From contig CM019718.1 in NCBI GenBank assembly GCA_009760885.1, positions 29,953,030 to 30,017,029 on the forward strand: a stretch of 64,000 bases of DNA. The letters run 5' to 3'. Positions 1 to 13,400 of the stretch are shown here, piece by piece. The notes below the pieces were generated by a model, which searched no databases, had not been told where the DNA came from, and saw only the letters and a list, made by a program, of their open reading frames with translations. Source of the DNA: Achatina immaculata. Lineage: Eukaryota; Mollusca; Gastropoda; Stylommatophora; Achatinidae. Position 1 is the stretch's first letter, and each line of letters opens with the position of its first letter. A program made the translations under genes and the position numbers.

Positions 1-1046
1 GGAACAACACAATATTACAGGCAGAAACAACACAATTTTACAGGCAAAAACAACACAATATTACAGGCAGAAACAACACAATATTACAGGCAGAAACAAC
101 ACAATTTTACAGGCAGAAACAACACAATATTACAGGCAGAAACAACACAATTTTACAGGCAGAAACAACACAATATTACAGGCAGAAACAACACAATATT
201 ATAGGTAGGGACAACACAATTTTACAGGCAGGAACAACACAATATTACAGGCAGAAACAACACAATATTACAGGCAGAAACAACACAATTTTACAGGCAG
301 AAACAACACAATTTTACAGGCAGAAACAACACAATATTACAGGCAGAAAAAACACAATATTACAGGCAGAAACAACACAATATTACAGGCAGAAACAACA
401 CAATTTTACAGGCAGAAACAACACAATATTACAGGCAGGAACAACAAAACAATTTTACAGGCAGAAACAACACAATATTACAGGCAGGAACAACACAATA
501 TTACAGGCAGGAACAACACAATATTACAGGCAGAAACAAAACAATTTTACAGGGAGAAACAACACAATTTTACAGGCAGAAACAACACAATATTACAGGC
601 AGGAACAACACAATTTTACAGGCAGAAACAAAACAATATTACAGGGAGAAACAACACAATTTTACAGGCAGGAACAACACAATATTACAGGCAGAAACAA
701 CACAATTTTACAGGCAGAAACAACACAATTTTACAGGCAGAAACAACACAATATTACAGGCAGAAACAACACAATATTACAGGCAGGAACAAAACAATTT
801 TACAGGGAGAAACAACACAATATTACAGGCAGGAACAACACAATATTACAGGCAGAAACAACAAAACAATTTTACAGGCAGAAACAACACAATATTACAG
901 GCAGGAACAACACAATATTACAGGCAGAAACAACAAAACAATTTTACAGGCAGAAACAACACAATTTTACAGGCAGAAACAACACAATATTTCAGGCAGG
1001 AACAACACAATATTACAGACAGGAACAACATAACAATTTTACACAC
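1..1046. repeat. 23-bp minisatellite array
   Basis: Tandem units of about 23 bp built on the core GCAGAAACAACACAAT followed by a variable tail. Units differ at two main sites: ATATT against ATTTT, and GCAGAAA against GCAGGAA; a few carry a 3- to 5-bp insertion (AACAAAAC). The array continues past the left edge of the window. It lies in the intron after exon 8 of the LRPPRC-like gene and stops about 35 bp from that exon's donor site. Confidence 0.95.
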
Positions 1047-1080
1047 TAGAACAACATTTCACCAAGAATAAAACACAGAC

Positions 1081-1185
1081 CTTTTCTGTTTGATGTGAGT
1101 GCCCCGAAGTGACCATAGTCCTGTAGAGATCCATCATGACTCCATGGTCCATCACAACTCCTTCACTCTCTGCTTCATTTATGTA
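1081..1185 (-). CDS. LRPPRC: LRPPRC-like exon 8
   Basis: 105 bp, 35 codons (YINEAESEG...HQTEK), phase 0 at both ends. The acceptor is TTTTTCTTACAG; the donor is AAG|GTCTGT, a weaker match to consensus. It continues the PPR helix begun in exon 7 and matches the human segment after GDIDHVKQ. The next exon lies beyond the window. Confidence 0.78.
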
Positions 1186-4100
1186 CTGTAAGAAAAATGG
1201 GGGCAACAGAAAGGAGGTAAAGACTGTACATGTAACTAGTGGAATCTCTTGTCTCATTTCTTCATCTACAGTAAGGAAGACAGGTCATCCACTTTTGCTT
1301 CTGTATATATAAAATAAAGAACAGATACTGACAATTATGTTCATCAGGTTGTCTGTTGGTGAGTTTAATGTACTCGTCAATCAGGAAGACTGAATAAACA
1401 TTGCAAGGATTGTATGTGGCCCTACGTTTAATTTTATCACAGTTTAATTTTTTTTAAAAAATTACTGACAGAAACATTCATGTTTAATTACTGATCTGGA
1501 TTATTGACAGATAAAAGGGATGGCGAATGCAGTAAAACTAGTTCAAATAATAAAGGAAGACAGAGGTTTATGGTGCAGTTTTACAAAGCAGGCAGAGGAA
1601 GTGAGTAAAATGAGAAGAAAATGAATAGAAAGTACGAGAGTAAGATGAGATTGTATAAATGAAAAACATACAACACCCAATATTTTGGCATGAGCCTTTT
1701 TGGAGGATTATATACACAAACAAAACATGACATATAACTAAAAGAAAAACTTATTTTAGTGGCAGCCTCCTAAGTAGGAAACACAAGAATGCATGTCCCA
1801 TTAATGAGACATCGAGACTACAAGGGGCCACAAAGGATAGCAGATGAAGTCAATCAGAAATAAGAGGCAGGGAAAGGGCAATAAACATCTAAACACCTGT
1901 AGGCTGCTAGAGATGCAAATTGTGGTGGGGAGGGTGAAGGAAGCAGGGAGATAATATGAAACTGGTGAATGAAGGACATTCCACCCAGGCGGAATTAACA
2001 CTGTCTTCAGCTTCCTTTAACTTCTTTAGTTTTCCACTTTTTTTCTGTTATTTTTACTCCACTTTCTTGTTTCTCTCTCCCAGCTTCCCTCCCCTTCCCC
2101 ACCTTCTCTTCCTCTCGGGCGACCTATAGGTGTTTATTGCCCCTCTGGGTCTTGTCCTTCATTCGCCAGTTTCATATTATCTCCCTGCTTCCCTTGCCTC
2201 TCCCCCTATGATTTATGTCTCTAGCAGCCTACAGGTGTTTATGGCTCCTTCTGTTCTTCATTCATTATCTCTCCGCTTCCCCTCCCTGACACCTGCTTCT
2301 CTAGCCACTTACAGGTGTTTACTGCCCTTCCCTTTCTCCCCCACCTGTTTCTCTCTCTTTCCCCGCCTCTTATTTCCGACTGTTTTCATCTGCTATCCTT
2401 TGTGGCCACCCGTGGTCTTATGCCTCGTCAATGGGACACGCACTCTTGTGTTTCCTACTTAGGAGGCTGCCACTAAGATAAGTTTTTCTTTTAGTTATAC
2501 GTCGTGTTTTGTTTTTGTATATAATCCTCCAAAAAAGGCTCACGCCGAAATATTGATCGTTGTTTGTTTTTCATTTATACATTCTCGTTTTACTCTCATA
2601 CTTTCTATTCATTTTTTTCTCACTTTACTCACTCCCTCTGCCACCTTGTAAAACTGCACCGTACACCTCTATCTACCTGGATTAGTGACAGAACAATTCA
2701 TGTTTAATTACTGATCTAGATCACTGACAGAAAAATTAATGCTCAATTACTGACCTGGATTACTGGCAGAAAAATTAATGCTCAATTACTGACCTGGATT
2801 ACTGGCAGAAACAAGACACACTTACCCTGATAACCGAGTCAATGTCCCCCAGCTCCGCATGATGCATGGCAAACCTGGTGTAAGTGTCAGAGTTTGGAGC
2901 AATGCCTCGGGATCTGTGAACAAGAAAATGCAAATGCTGACCTGGTTTTGTTGATGGAAAAAGCACAAATGATATATAAGTTTTTGTTATAAAAGAACAA
3001 CAGCAGAACAATATCCAGAAATAAAGAAAGATTTATACTTGTGATTCACTGATTACACAAAAGCTTTTGACAGAGTAAGACATGAAGATATAATACAAAT
3101 ACTTGAAAAACTTCATATAAATGGTAAAAAATACAAGAATTGTTAAGAATCTCATTACACTGTGAAAACATAAGACAAGACTGCATGCTGTCACCTAATC
3201 TATTCTCATTACACTGTGAAAACATAAGACAAGACTGCATGCTGTCACCTAATCTATTCTCATTACACTGTGAAAACATAAGACAAGACTGCATGCTGTC
3301 ACCTAATCTATTCTCATTACACTGTGAAAACATAAGACAAGACTGCATGCTGTCACCTAATCTATTCTCATTACACTGTGAAAACATAAGACAAGACTGC
3401 ATGCTGTCACCTAATCTATTCTCATTACACTGTGAAAACATAAGACAAGACTGCATGCTGTCACCTAATCTATTCTCATTACACTGTGAAAACATAAGAC
3501 AAGACTGCATGCTGTCACCTAATCTATTCTCATTACACTGTGAAAACATAAGACAAGACTGCATGCTGTCACCTAATCTATTCTCATTACACTGTGAAAA
3601 CATAAGACAAGACTGCATGCTGTCACCTAATCTATTCTCATTACACTGTGAAAACATCATGGGAGGCACTAAAATAGGAAATCATAATATCAATAACCTG
3701 ATACACGCAGATGACACCATTCTAACACCAGAAAGTGAAGGCAATTTGCATTAACTTGTGAACAAGAATCAATGAATAATCTTTATTTTTAATCATGAAA
3801 ATGAAAAGCAAAAAGCAGTTTTTGTGACACGAAGAAGATACTAACAAATATGAAAATATCCTTAAAAGTGAGGAAAAAAACTATTACAGAGCCAGTATTT
3901 CTGTATGGTTGTAAAACTGGGACAATTAACAAACACAATGACAAAAACACTGGAAACAACAGAAACATGGTTTTGATGAAAGATGCAACATTTACCCTGA
4001 TTAGCCAAAGAAACAAATAAAGAGGTCATGAGAGTAATTTCAGAACAACAACTAGTCAAAACAGTAAGAAAAAAGACAGTCCGAAATCACTGAACATGTG

Positions 4101-7100
4101 AACAAGAAGCTACAGAGTCTAATAATCACTGGAAAACTCGAGGGAACTAGAGGAGAGGAAGGCAGAGAAAAAAAAAAAGACTGGAGTACAACATTTGTCT
4201 GGAAACACAAGATAGTGAAGCATGACTGTTAACATAATGCACATAATAAATGAATAAGCCTCTTCTCAGGCTAAAAAAAAAAAGGGGGGGGGGGGTGGGG
4301 GTGGGGAAAGAAGAGGTTAAAAACAGTTCACTCATGGATTCTGAGACTGATAAAGCCATCCTGTGGATCCCTGAAATCCTAGTACAGTTGGGTACCAGAA
4401 ATGGACAAATGTGTTTACTGCTTTATTGTAGCTCAGGGTCTGTGATTCAGGTTTCAGAGTCATTAACTCTTTCTCTGCCGTAGTTGATATCGCGATAACT
4501 TCCTGTTAGTCTAGTGACTGCCATGTTCGCTATAGCGATTTTGTTTCATTGCAACGTAAAACTATTGTAAAACTTTTTATTGTACATAATTTATCTGCAC
4601 ATGTCTGGTGACCTTTCATAGTTCAATCAAAAAGCATGGCTAACAATGGAGCGAAATCGATGAACTAATGGAGAAATTTCAGTATTTATTGTGATTTTAG
4701 AGGCACAAGGACATGTCTTATGACCCGACCACTGTTCCTGAATGTACCCAAAGTACATCTAGATCTATTAAATGGACTGGATAAGTAGTTAGAAGGTTAT
4801 TTCAGACATTATTTTAGTGCGAATGTCACCACACGACGAGATCGGACGAAAATGTAACTCTTCCCATGCCATAGGAAGAAACACAGATGTTCAGTTGGAT
4901 GCTGAAATAAAACCGTGGGTTTTGATATGTTCAGGGGGTATAGTTGTAAAATGAAATGGAAAACAGTATTTCCGTGTACTTATTATGTTTCAAAGTATAA
5001 CTAAATGTATGAAAATTTCATAAATGCAGAGTTTTTTTAGGAAAAAAGAAGTAATGTGATGTTTTTAGACAATGACTGTGCCCAGCTCATCATCGGCTAG
5101 GTCTAGATCTACACTACTTACCATCTGAGATGTCTAGATCTACACTACTTACCATCTGAGATGTCTAGATCTACTTGTCGATCTTGTATTGTGATTCTAT
5201 GTTGCATTCTCGCTAAATTAATGTCTGAAATAACCTCCTAACTACTTCTCCAATCATCTAATATGTCTAGATCTACTTGGGATACATTCAAGAGCAGTGG
5301 GGTGGTCACAGGCCATGTCCATACCCCTATTTACATCATCAAAAATTGAAAATTTTCCATGTTTCTCCTCCTTTTCTCACTCGGCATTGCTCATAAATAA
5401 GCACTCTTTCACCATTTTGAAAAGTGTCACCGGAAACGCGGACGAAATATGTACAATCTAAATGTTACACCAGCTGTTTTAATAAAACAAACCAAGAGTC
5501 GCTATATCGACCACTGGCACAAATCGGGAAACCGGAAGGGTTGATATAGTGACCAACGGCACAAGGTTCATTGCTGCAGAACTCCACTTCCGTTCCTCTC
5601 TATTCCTAAACTTCTCTCTCCAGCTACTGACAAGATCTAAGAATTAATATTTGTGACTTACGCTCAAACTCACCTCATGACTTCTAAAACTTTAACAGCT
5701 TCTTGTGGAGATCTGGAAAACAAACAAAACCTGGCATATTAAAATTTGCCAGAAAGGATATGCTAAAATGATCACTTGCCAGAAAGGATATGCTAAAATG
5801 ATCACTGGTGATCTTCTGCATCTTTGTTCCTATTGGTACTAAACTGTAAGCAAAGTGAACTGTCTTCTTATGTGAAGACTGTTGGTTCAAGACCCAATGT
5901 TCAAGTTATGCAGTCAACCCAGCTGTAAAAATGGGTACCTGGCACATCTGTGGGTCTGAGAACTATAGAATATCTATCTGTACAGCAAGCAGAACCAAAT
6001 GACACTGCTTACACGGCTATCAGTACATTACATGTATATTACAGAGAAAACAGGTTGCTCAGTTCCATGATTACAGGACTACTAGTTCCTAGTAGGTGAC
6101 CAGAAAACAAATACAGGCAAAGACAGCCACAGGTTTTTGTTCTATAAGAAGAGATCTAGAGTTTTTTGTAAATGGATGCACATAGCAGACATATGACAGG
6201 GCCACATCTTTGTGCACAGATTCAAGTTCTGTATTATGATGCTTCTTCTTGTGTTTGTACATGGCACTTTCCCCATCAATTGTTGTTGCTTTATCTCCAA
6301 CTACTTGGCAGCCAATGACACGGTGAAGATTTTGTTGCATGGGTAAATGGATAAGTGATAATCTTCAGTGTTTATCTAAGAAACAGAGCTTCCAGTAAAA
6401 TTAAACACTTGTCAGTCTGTATCCTTTTGGCCAGTCTGATACCATCCACTGACCTAATCCCTATCTCACAAGTTAGCGTCTTGTACTACAACAGCCTGTT
6501 TACCAAGTGCACTGTTTGAAAGGATGACCAGCTTTAGTTAGGTAACCCGGCAAATTCCACTCCCTTGTCCAGCTTTATGTGGATGGTTACAGATCAGCAA
6601 TTTTTAGGTAATATAAACCTGGCATTACATAGCGCAGTTCGTTAGTATGCTGTTCTCTCGTGGCTAGATGGCCATTTGTCCTACTGAAGTACGTGGTTCA
6701 AACCCCAGGTAATTCTCTTGTGATTTTTCTTCCTCTCACGTCTCACTAAAATTCTTTGTCTATGATTTCTTCGAGGTCTAATCCTACAAAACTGTGTTCT
6801 CTTACTTTACAGTAATTCAGGAAGCACTTCATGCAAGATGAAAGACAGGTACAATTGTATTGGTTTAAAAAAAATTGTAGTGTGATCTCTGGTCTGGTAT
6901 TCACAGACAAGAATTCTAAACTGTACTTATGTACTTAATATTTAGCACTATAAAAACTACACAGGTGATATAACCTGGAAAGAGTTGAAGCTTCAAATGC
7001 CAAGTAAACAATGAGTTATTTTCTAACAAAGTCAAGTCTATAACATAAAGTCATACCCAGCTTTCAAATGGCCAGTGATGAAAGAATTGAAAGTACCAAC

Positions 7101-10100
7101 TCCCAGGGCATAGTCTGAGATTTTCATGGCTTCCAGGACACTACTGAAATACCAATACAAGCATAAAGATTACTTTGATATACTTCAATATCCTAGGTCT
7201 GTGGTATTCAAACTTTTTTTTTTCAAGTTGTGGACCCCTGAAGCCACTGATAAACTGCCACACCCTCCCTGGTCTCTCGTTACTTGTTAAATTGTAAACG
7301 TCCACATATTTCCTGTGTTATACATAATCTAGATTTATTACTCTGACCTTCAGTCTGGGAACTACTGCCTCAGATCAAAATGAAAACATACATACAAATG
7401 CATACATACAGATACTAAGACAAACAGAGAAATGTATTAAAAAAACATAAAAAAGCAAACTTCTACTGTTAGCTCCACCATCGTGAGCAGTCAAAAGATC
7501 CCTACTTTGCTGGCCTAAAGTGAAGTAATGCACCAGTCTTTCCTAAGGAAGTGAAAACACCCTACTCAAGCTGAATGAGGTAGCCGTCAGCAACCCACAG
7601 CTGACTGCTTGCATCAAAGCTGGTGGAATGTAGCCGGCAAAGACCCTATTCTATCTCCCAGTGGTGCCTCTTGAAATAGACAGCAGTCTGGCCATGTGAA
7701 CAAGGACTGCACTGGGAAGATGAGCCCAGTCCTAAAATTGTGTTGAGCCAAAGTTGGATGTACTGGGCCAAAAGACACACAACTGTGACACAATGCATCC
7801 AGTGCCTTTTTGAGGGTGAACGATGAAGAAGTCTTTCCCAAGAACACAACAGGAAGGCAAGACAGGATGTTGGCCAGCCAGAGTTTACCAACCCTTATAA
7901 CTGTACCAATCCTGATAACTGCATCACTGCTGATAACTGCATCACTGCTGATAACTGCACCAATGCTGATGAATGAGTCAGTGATGAGACCCGTATTAAT
8001 GCCAATAACTGTATCCATACCAGACAGCTGTTTAAAAGCTGACAACTGCCACTCCTGACTGTAGTACCATCTCTCCAGTCAATCATTATTACTTCCTGCC
8101 TTGCCCTCCTCCATCATTAAAAAGCTCATATCAGCCCCAGCACAAACAAGAAACAAAAACACACAAGATAAACAAACTATCAATGACTGACAAGGATGAC
8201 AGAAAAGATCTGACCTACCAAACTCACAGACTGATGTGACTGGCTGTGCAACACAGAATAAATCTTATCACATGACATCAATAACATCACAAAGAAATAA
8301 GGAATACAAGACATGGTGTGAGAAGAATCAAGAAGACTGTCAGATTTGTTAGCTTTGCTCCATGCCCTCAAAAATACATGCTGCTATTACAGTGTAACCA
8401 AACACTATGACACAAGGAATGTGAGCAAGTGCTGGCTTAACCACATAATGAAAAATAAGTGTTGGCTTAGCTATGGAAAGAATAAGTGTTGGCTTAGCTA
8501 TGGGAAGAATTAGTGTTGGCTTAGCTATGGGAAGAATTAGTGTTGGCTTAGCTATGGGAAGAATTAGTGCTGGCTTAGCTATGGGAAGAATTAGTGTTGG
8601 CTTAGCTATGGGAAGAATTAGTGCTGGCTTAGCTATGAGAAGAATTAATGTTGGCTTAGCTATGGGAATGATTAGTGTCAACTTAGCTATGGGAATGATT
8701 AGTGTCAACTTAGCTATGGGGAGAATTAGTGTTCACTTAACTATGGGAAGATTTAGTGTTCACTTAGCTATGGGAAGAATTAGTGTTGCCTTAGCTATGG
8801 GAAGAATAATAAATGCTGGCTTAGTCACAGAAAGAAAAATTAGTGCTAGCTTTGTTTCAGAAAAAAAAAATAGTGCAGACTTTGTTTTAGAAAGAAAACT
8901 TAGTACAGGCTTTGTTTTAGAAAGAAAACTTAATGCAGACTTTGTTTTAGAAAGAAAATTTAGTACTAACTTTACTAAGTTATCACTTACTTAGCTCCCT
9001 CTATATCTCCTTTCTGACAAAATCCTTCTATCAGGAACCCATACGTAATCTGTGAAGTACATTATGTTTAAAATGACATGCCTACCTCAAATACTGACAA
9101 GGAGTAGCTAAGCTAACAACAAATTGACTTATCATGACTCATGAAAACAATGTAGGTTGTAACATCAACATGATGTCCCAGTTAAAATTATTTGTATTCA
9201 AAAGGGACAATTGCAAACCTGGTGGCCAGGCATGCTAAGAACAGACAGTTGTCATTCCACATTGGGGAAGCAAAACAACTCATTTTGACCTGATAAGTCG
9301 GTTAACCATAAGCTGTAATACACCTGAGCTCAAACATATATTTCAATGAATTTTGTTGTTTCCTCTGTTAGCTGGAGTGATATCCCTGGATAATACTTTA
9401 GGTCTAGATTAATGAGCACTCTTACCTCTTGATCTACTGTGAGCTGTTTAAATAGCTCTCTAAAAAAAGCATCAAAAATAAAATAATTACAGTCATGTGG
9501 TTATGCTACCTATTTGGCAATATGCATTTTTATACTGCTGTAAATGCTAAAAATATGTACGACATCATTTCCTGATAAAATATGGCACCTGTGGTTTTCA
9601 AATAGATCAAATCTGTGCCTATCATGGATATTGTTTGGTAAACAGTAACATTTTTGTCACTTAAAATTTTTTTACTAAAGTTTATTATTAAGGTTCTATT
9701 AAATGGACAGCCCAGAAAGGAAGTTAGAATTCAAATTGCAAAAGCAGCATTTTCCTTCAAGAATCTTGAGAACATATGGCATTCAAAAGTTATAAGCACA
9801 AAAACCAAGTTCAGATTTTTCAGTTGAAATTAATATCCACCCTCATTTATGCATGTGAAGACTGGGAAAACAACTAAAGAAATAGACAACAAATGACTCT
9901 TTTGAAAACAAACATCTAAGGAAAATACCTGGTATAAAGTGGAACGAACTCAAGAGCAACACAGAGATAAGACAGGTGAGCAAACAACAAGCTGTCTCAT
10001 GGGTGATCAGAAAAAGAAGATGGACACATGTCGGTCAAGTGCTGAGAAGAAACAACCAGAGAATCCCAAAACAAGCTATCAAGTGGAACACACAAGGCCA

Positions 10101-10375
10101 AAGAAAAAGAGATCAACCACGTGAAATAGGACATTGTTAAGAGAGGTCAGCTTAGTGGGAATAACATCCCTCTATGAGGTTGAAAAGCTCGCCGAAAACA
10201 GAAAATCTTGGCAATCTACCATGTGAGCCCTATGTGACATTTAACGGCATAGGAAGGATGTAAGATATGGACCGCAATGAAAACCTAAAACAGTCATTCA
10301 GTCAACTTAGAGGAATCTGTGATGCAAAACTTGGAAGCCACACAAGAAGGCATGTATGTCAACAACAAAGAAGAT

Positions 10376-10406
<31 letters not shown>

Positions 10407-13400
10407 ATGGAACCAAAGTTTTGTGAAAGTAACAGTCCAAGACAGACAAAAAAGTGACAAGGCACTGAGAATAACGAAGATGATTTGCTGTAAGTGATGC
10501 CTGCCTGCACATTAAAACATCAATTACGAAGAGTTTTATGGCTCACACCTACCACCCGTCTCAACATAACATCACAACTGTTACCATGAGCTTCAAACTG
10601 AACTACCAGAACCATAGCCATCTGAAGCGGAACCTTGCATGTGCTGGCACTGGAAAATGTAACCACCCTCGCTGTGTTACCTGCCCTGTAGTCTGGGAAA
10701 TGAAAACAATCACCTTTCCCAAAACTAACCTCACTCTCCTTGAGGGATTCCCATGCGAATCCTGTAATGTGATATATGTCACTGTATGTAAATGATGCAG
10801 GATAACTTATAATGGTGAAACTGGCCTTAGATTAGAGGACCATCACCCCGCATGCTTTGAAACCAGTCCCAAATCATTTCAATGGCCCCAACGACAGAGG
10901 CAAATCTGATTTTCTGGTAACAGCCATCAAACAATGTCATGCAGATGACAGAAGCCACCTAGCAGTTGAGAACTGTTACATTCAGGAACATGGGACTCTG
11001 GAACCACAAGGTTTGAACTCATTATTCGGCTACACCTAACATTCTCCTCTTCCACAATCCCTCCCCACCAAGTTCTCACTTGTTAAGCATGGTTCAGAAC
11101 CTCCTCACACCATCACATTACAATGCCTCTACCTCAGCTATAATCACCTATTTCACCTTCTCTCGGCTAGGTTACCATTTTATCTCCCCTCCATGGTTTC
11201 CCCATCCACCACCCTCAGTTACAACCCACCTATCACACATCACAAGTCTCCATTTAAATATTCTCTACACTCCACCATGCGCATTTCTGAACACAGCATC
11301 AGGCAAGCTGCAGCTTCTTACAAGTTACAGCTAACTGCTCTATTCATTTTTATTTTTTTACATAGCATTCATGTGAATTTATACTTTATCTCCTATCTCT
11401 CTGTTTCTTCATCCTGTATGTTTTTGTATGATTAAGGCTCATGCTGAAATGTCACAACTGTATACTCGTTAGGTAATAAAGCTGTTCCTACTTTTTTCCT
11501 AGTTGATACATTTTGAACCAGCAGAAAATCTTCAAGTCTAAAGATTGATGACAATGTGATCCCAAATCCTACAACTAAAGCAAATATTACTAAACAGTTT
11601 TTACCCTGTCTGGATTTAACCCCAAGGATTTCATCTTCAAAAGCTCATCCACTGGATTAAATGGTATTTTGTTGGATGTGTACACCTTCAGCCTGAGGTT
11701 GAACAACTTGATTGTTGGCATCACACCTGAAACAAGATGCACAACTCTCACAGTGAGGCTGCCCCACTAAGAGTAGACAGAGACAAAAACTTCCACACAC
11801 ATGGAAACAATGAAGGATGAAGCACTGTATTTGTAGATCTTTCAGGCTTCGGGTGTGGCATACAATATGTGCAAGGAGCTATGGAATGCATAGATGTTAC
11901 ATAGTTTAATCTGCCACTTTCTTTACTGTGTAAAGAAAATTAATATGCATGGATACATGTGCTAGAGTAGGTCACATGCAGCTAGTTTCAGTGTCACGTG
12001 GAGGACTTCTGTTGAAGATCTAAGCTGTTGCTATATGGCAGACAGCTTCTCACCTAGCCACTGTTAAAAGTAGTGTCAATGTACAACTTCTTGCTTAGAC
12101 ACTGTTAAAAGTAGTGTCAATGTACAACTTCTCACCTAAACACTGTTAAGAGTAGTGTAAATGTACAACTTCTTGTCTAGACACTGTTAAGAGTAATGTC
12201 ATTGTACAGCTTCTTGCCTAGACCCTGTTAAGATCTGTGTCAATATACAGCTTCTCACCTAGACACCGTTAAGAGTTGTGTACAATTTCTTGCCTAGACA
12301 CTGTTAGAACTGCATAGCTGCAGTTGTACAATGTCTTCACAAAAATTATGGAAATATTTAACTGCAGAATCTATCATATTGAAAATACCAGTTCTCCACG
12401 CTTCAACGAGTAATTCATCACAAATAGCAACCTGGATGCATGTTCCTACTCTAGAACATAATAATCTGGAATGTGTGTAAAGCATGATAGCAAATGTCAC
12501 AGTAATGTAACACTCACTCCCTCTTTCTCACACACACACACCCACGCATTTCCCCAACACTGCAAGTGCTACATGAGGTTCAAAGTTCATTTACAAAATT
12601 ATGATATGTGCAATCATTAACACACTGCAAGCAATTAGTGAGATATCTTCTCAAGAAAAAAATGTTAAGGGTTCTAATCTGACCTAAGCAAGTGTTGTGA
12701 ACTCGGCCGTAAAAGAAAGTAAGAGGTGTGATCAAAAAGTAACTGGACTGGATTTATTAAAAAACTACAAGAGAAATAAAATTATCTGTACTTTAATCAC
12801 CTTCGATATAGCCCCCTTCTGAAGCAACAGACTGAGCCACATGCTTGAAACATCTTTTGAAGTCATTTTCTGACGTGGGGAATAGCTGCCTCACTGCATT
12901 CTTTTGTTTCTCCTCAACATCCTGAAATCTTTTTCCTTTCATTTTTTGAGAAAAGGAAAATCTCACAGGGAGTGATATCAGGCAAATATGGTGGGTGTTG
13001 GACCCATGGAATGCGGTGCATAACAAGAAACTGCTGCACAGGTTGTGATGCATAGGCAGGCATGTTGTCATGGTGGAGTTCTCATTCACAATTCTCAAGC
13101 AATGTTGAAATGTATAAAGTAGGAACAGCCTTATTACTTAATGAGTACACAGTTGTGATGTTTCAGCATGAGCCTTAATCATACAAAAACACACACAGGA
13201 CAAAGAAATGGAGTCCTGTGTGTTTTTGTATGATTAAGGCTCATGCCGAAACATCACAACTGTGTACTCGTCAAGTAATAAAGCTGTTCCTACTTTTTTC
13301 TACTTTATACATTTTGGTATCACAGCTTGACTGCAGTGGCTCGGTGTATAGTTGCATCCCTCAAACATGGCAAAACCTCACAGTAGTACTCCTTGTTGAT

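Noticed and set aside
1..1046. Possible CRISPR array because of short regular repeats.
   Set aside because: Units are directly contiguous with no unique spacers, and the DNA is an animal genome with spliced genes.
3046..3754. 207- and 204-codon frames on opposite strands.
   Set aside because: 60-bp expansion inside a dead LINE; only the plus strand carries LINE protein similarity and it is broken.
6628..6710. Possible tRNA gene.
   Set aside because: Box A and B are present but the arms do not pair into a cloverleaf and no clear anticodon loop is found; a SINE head fits better.
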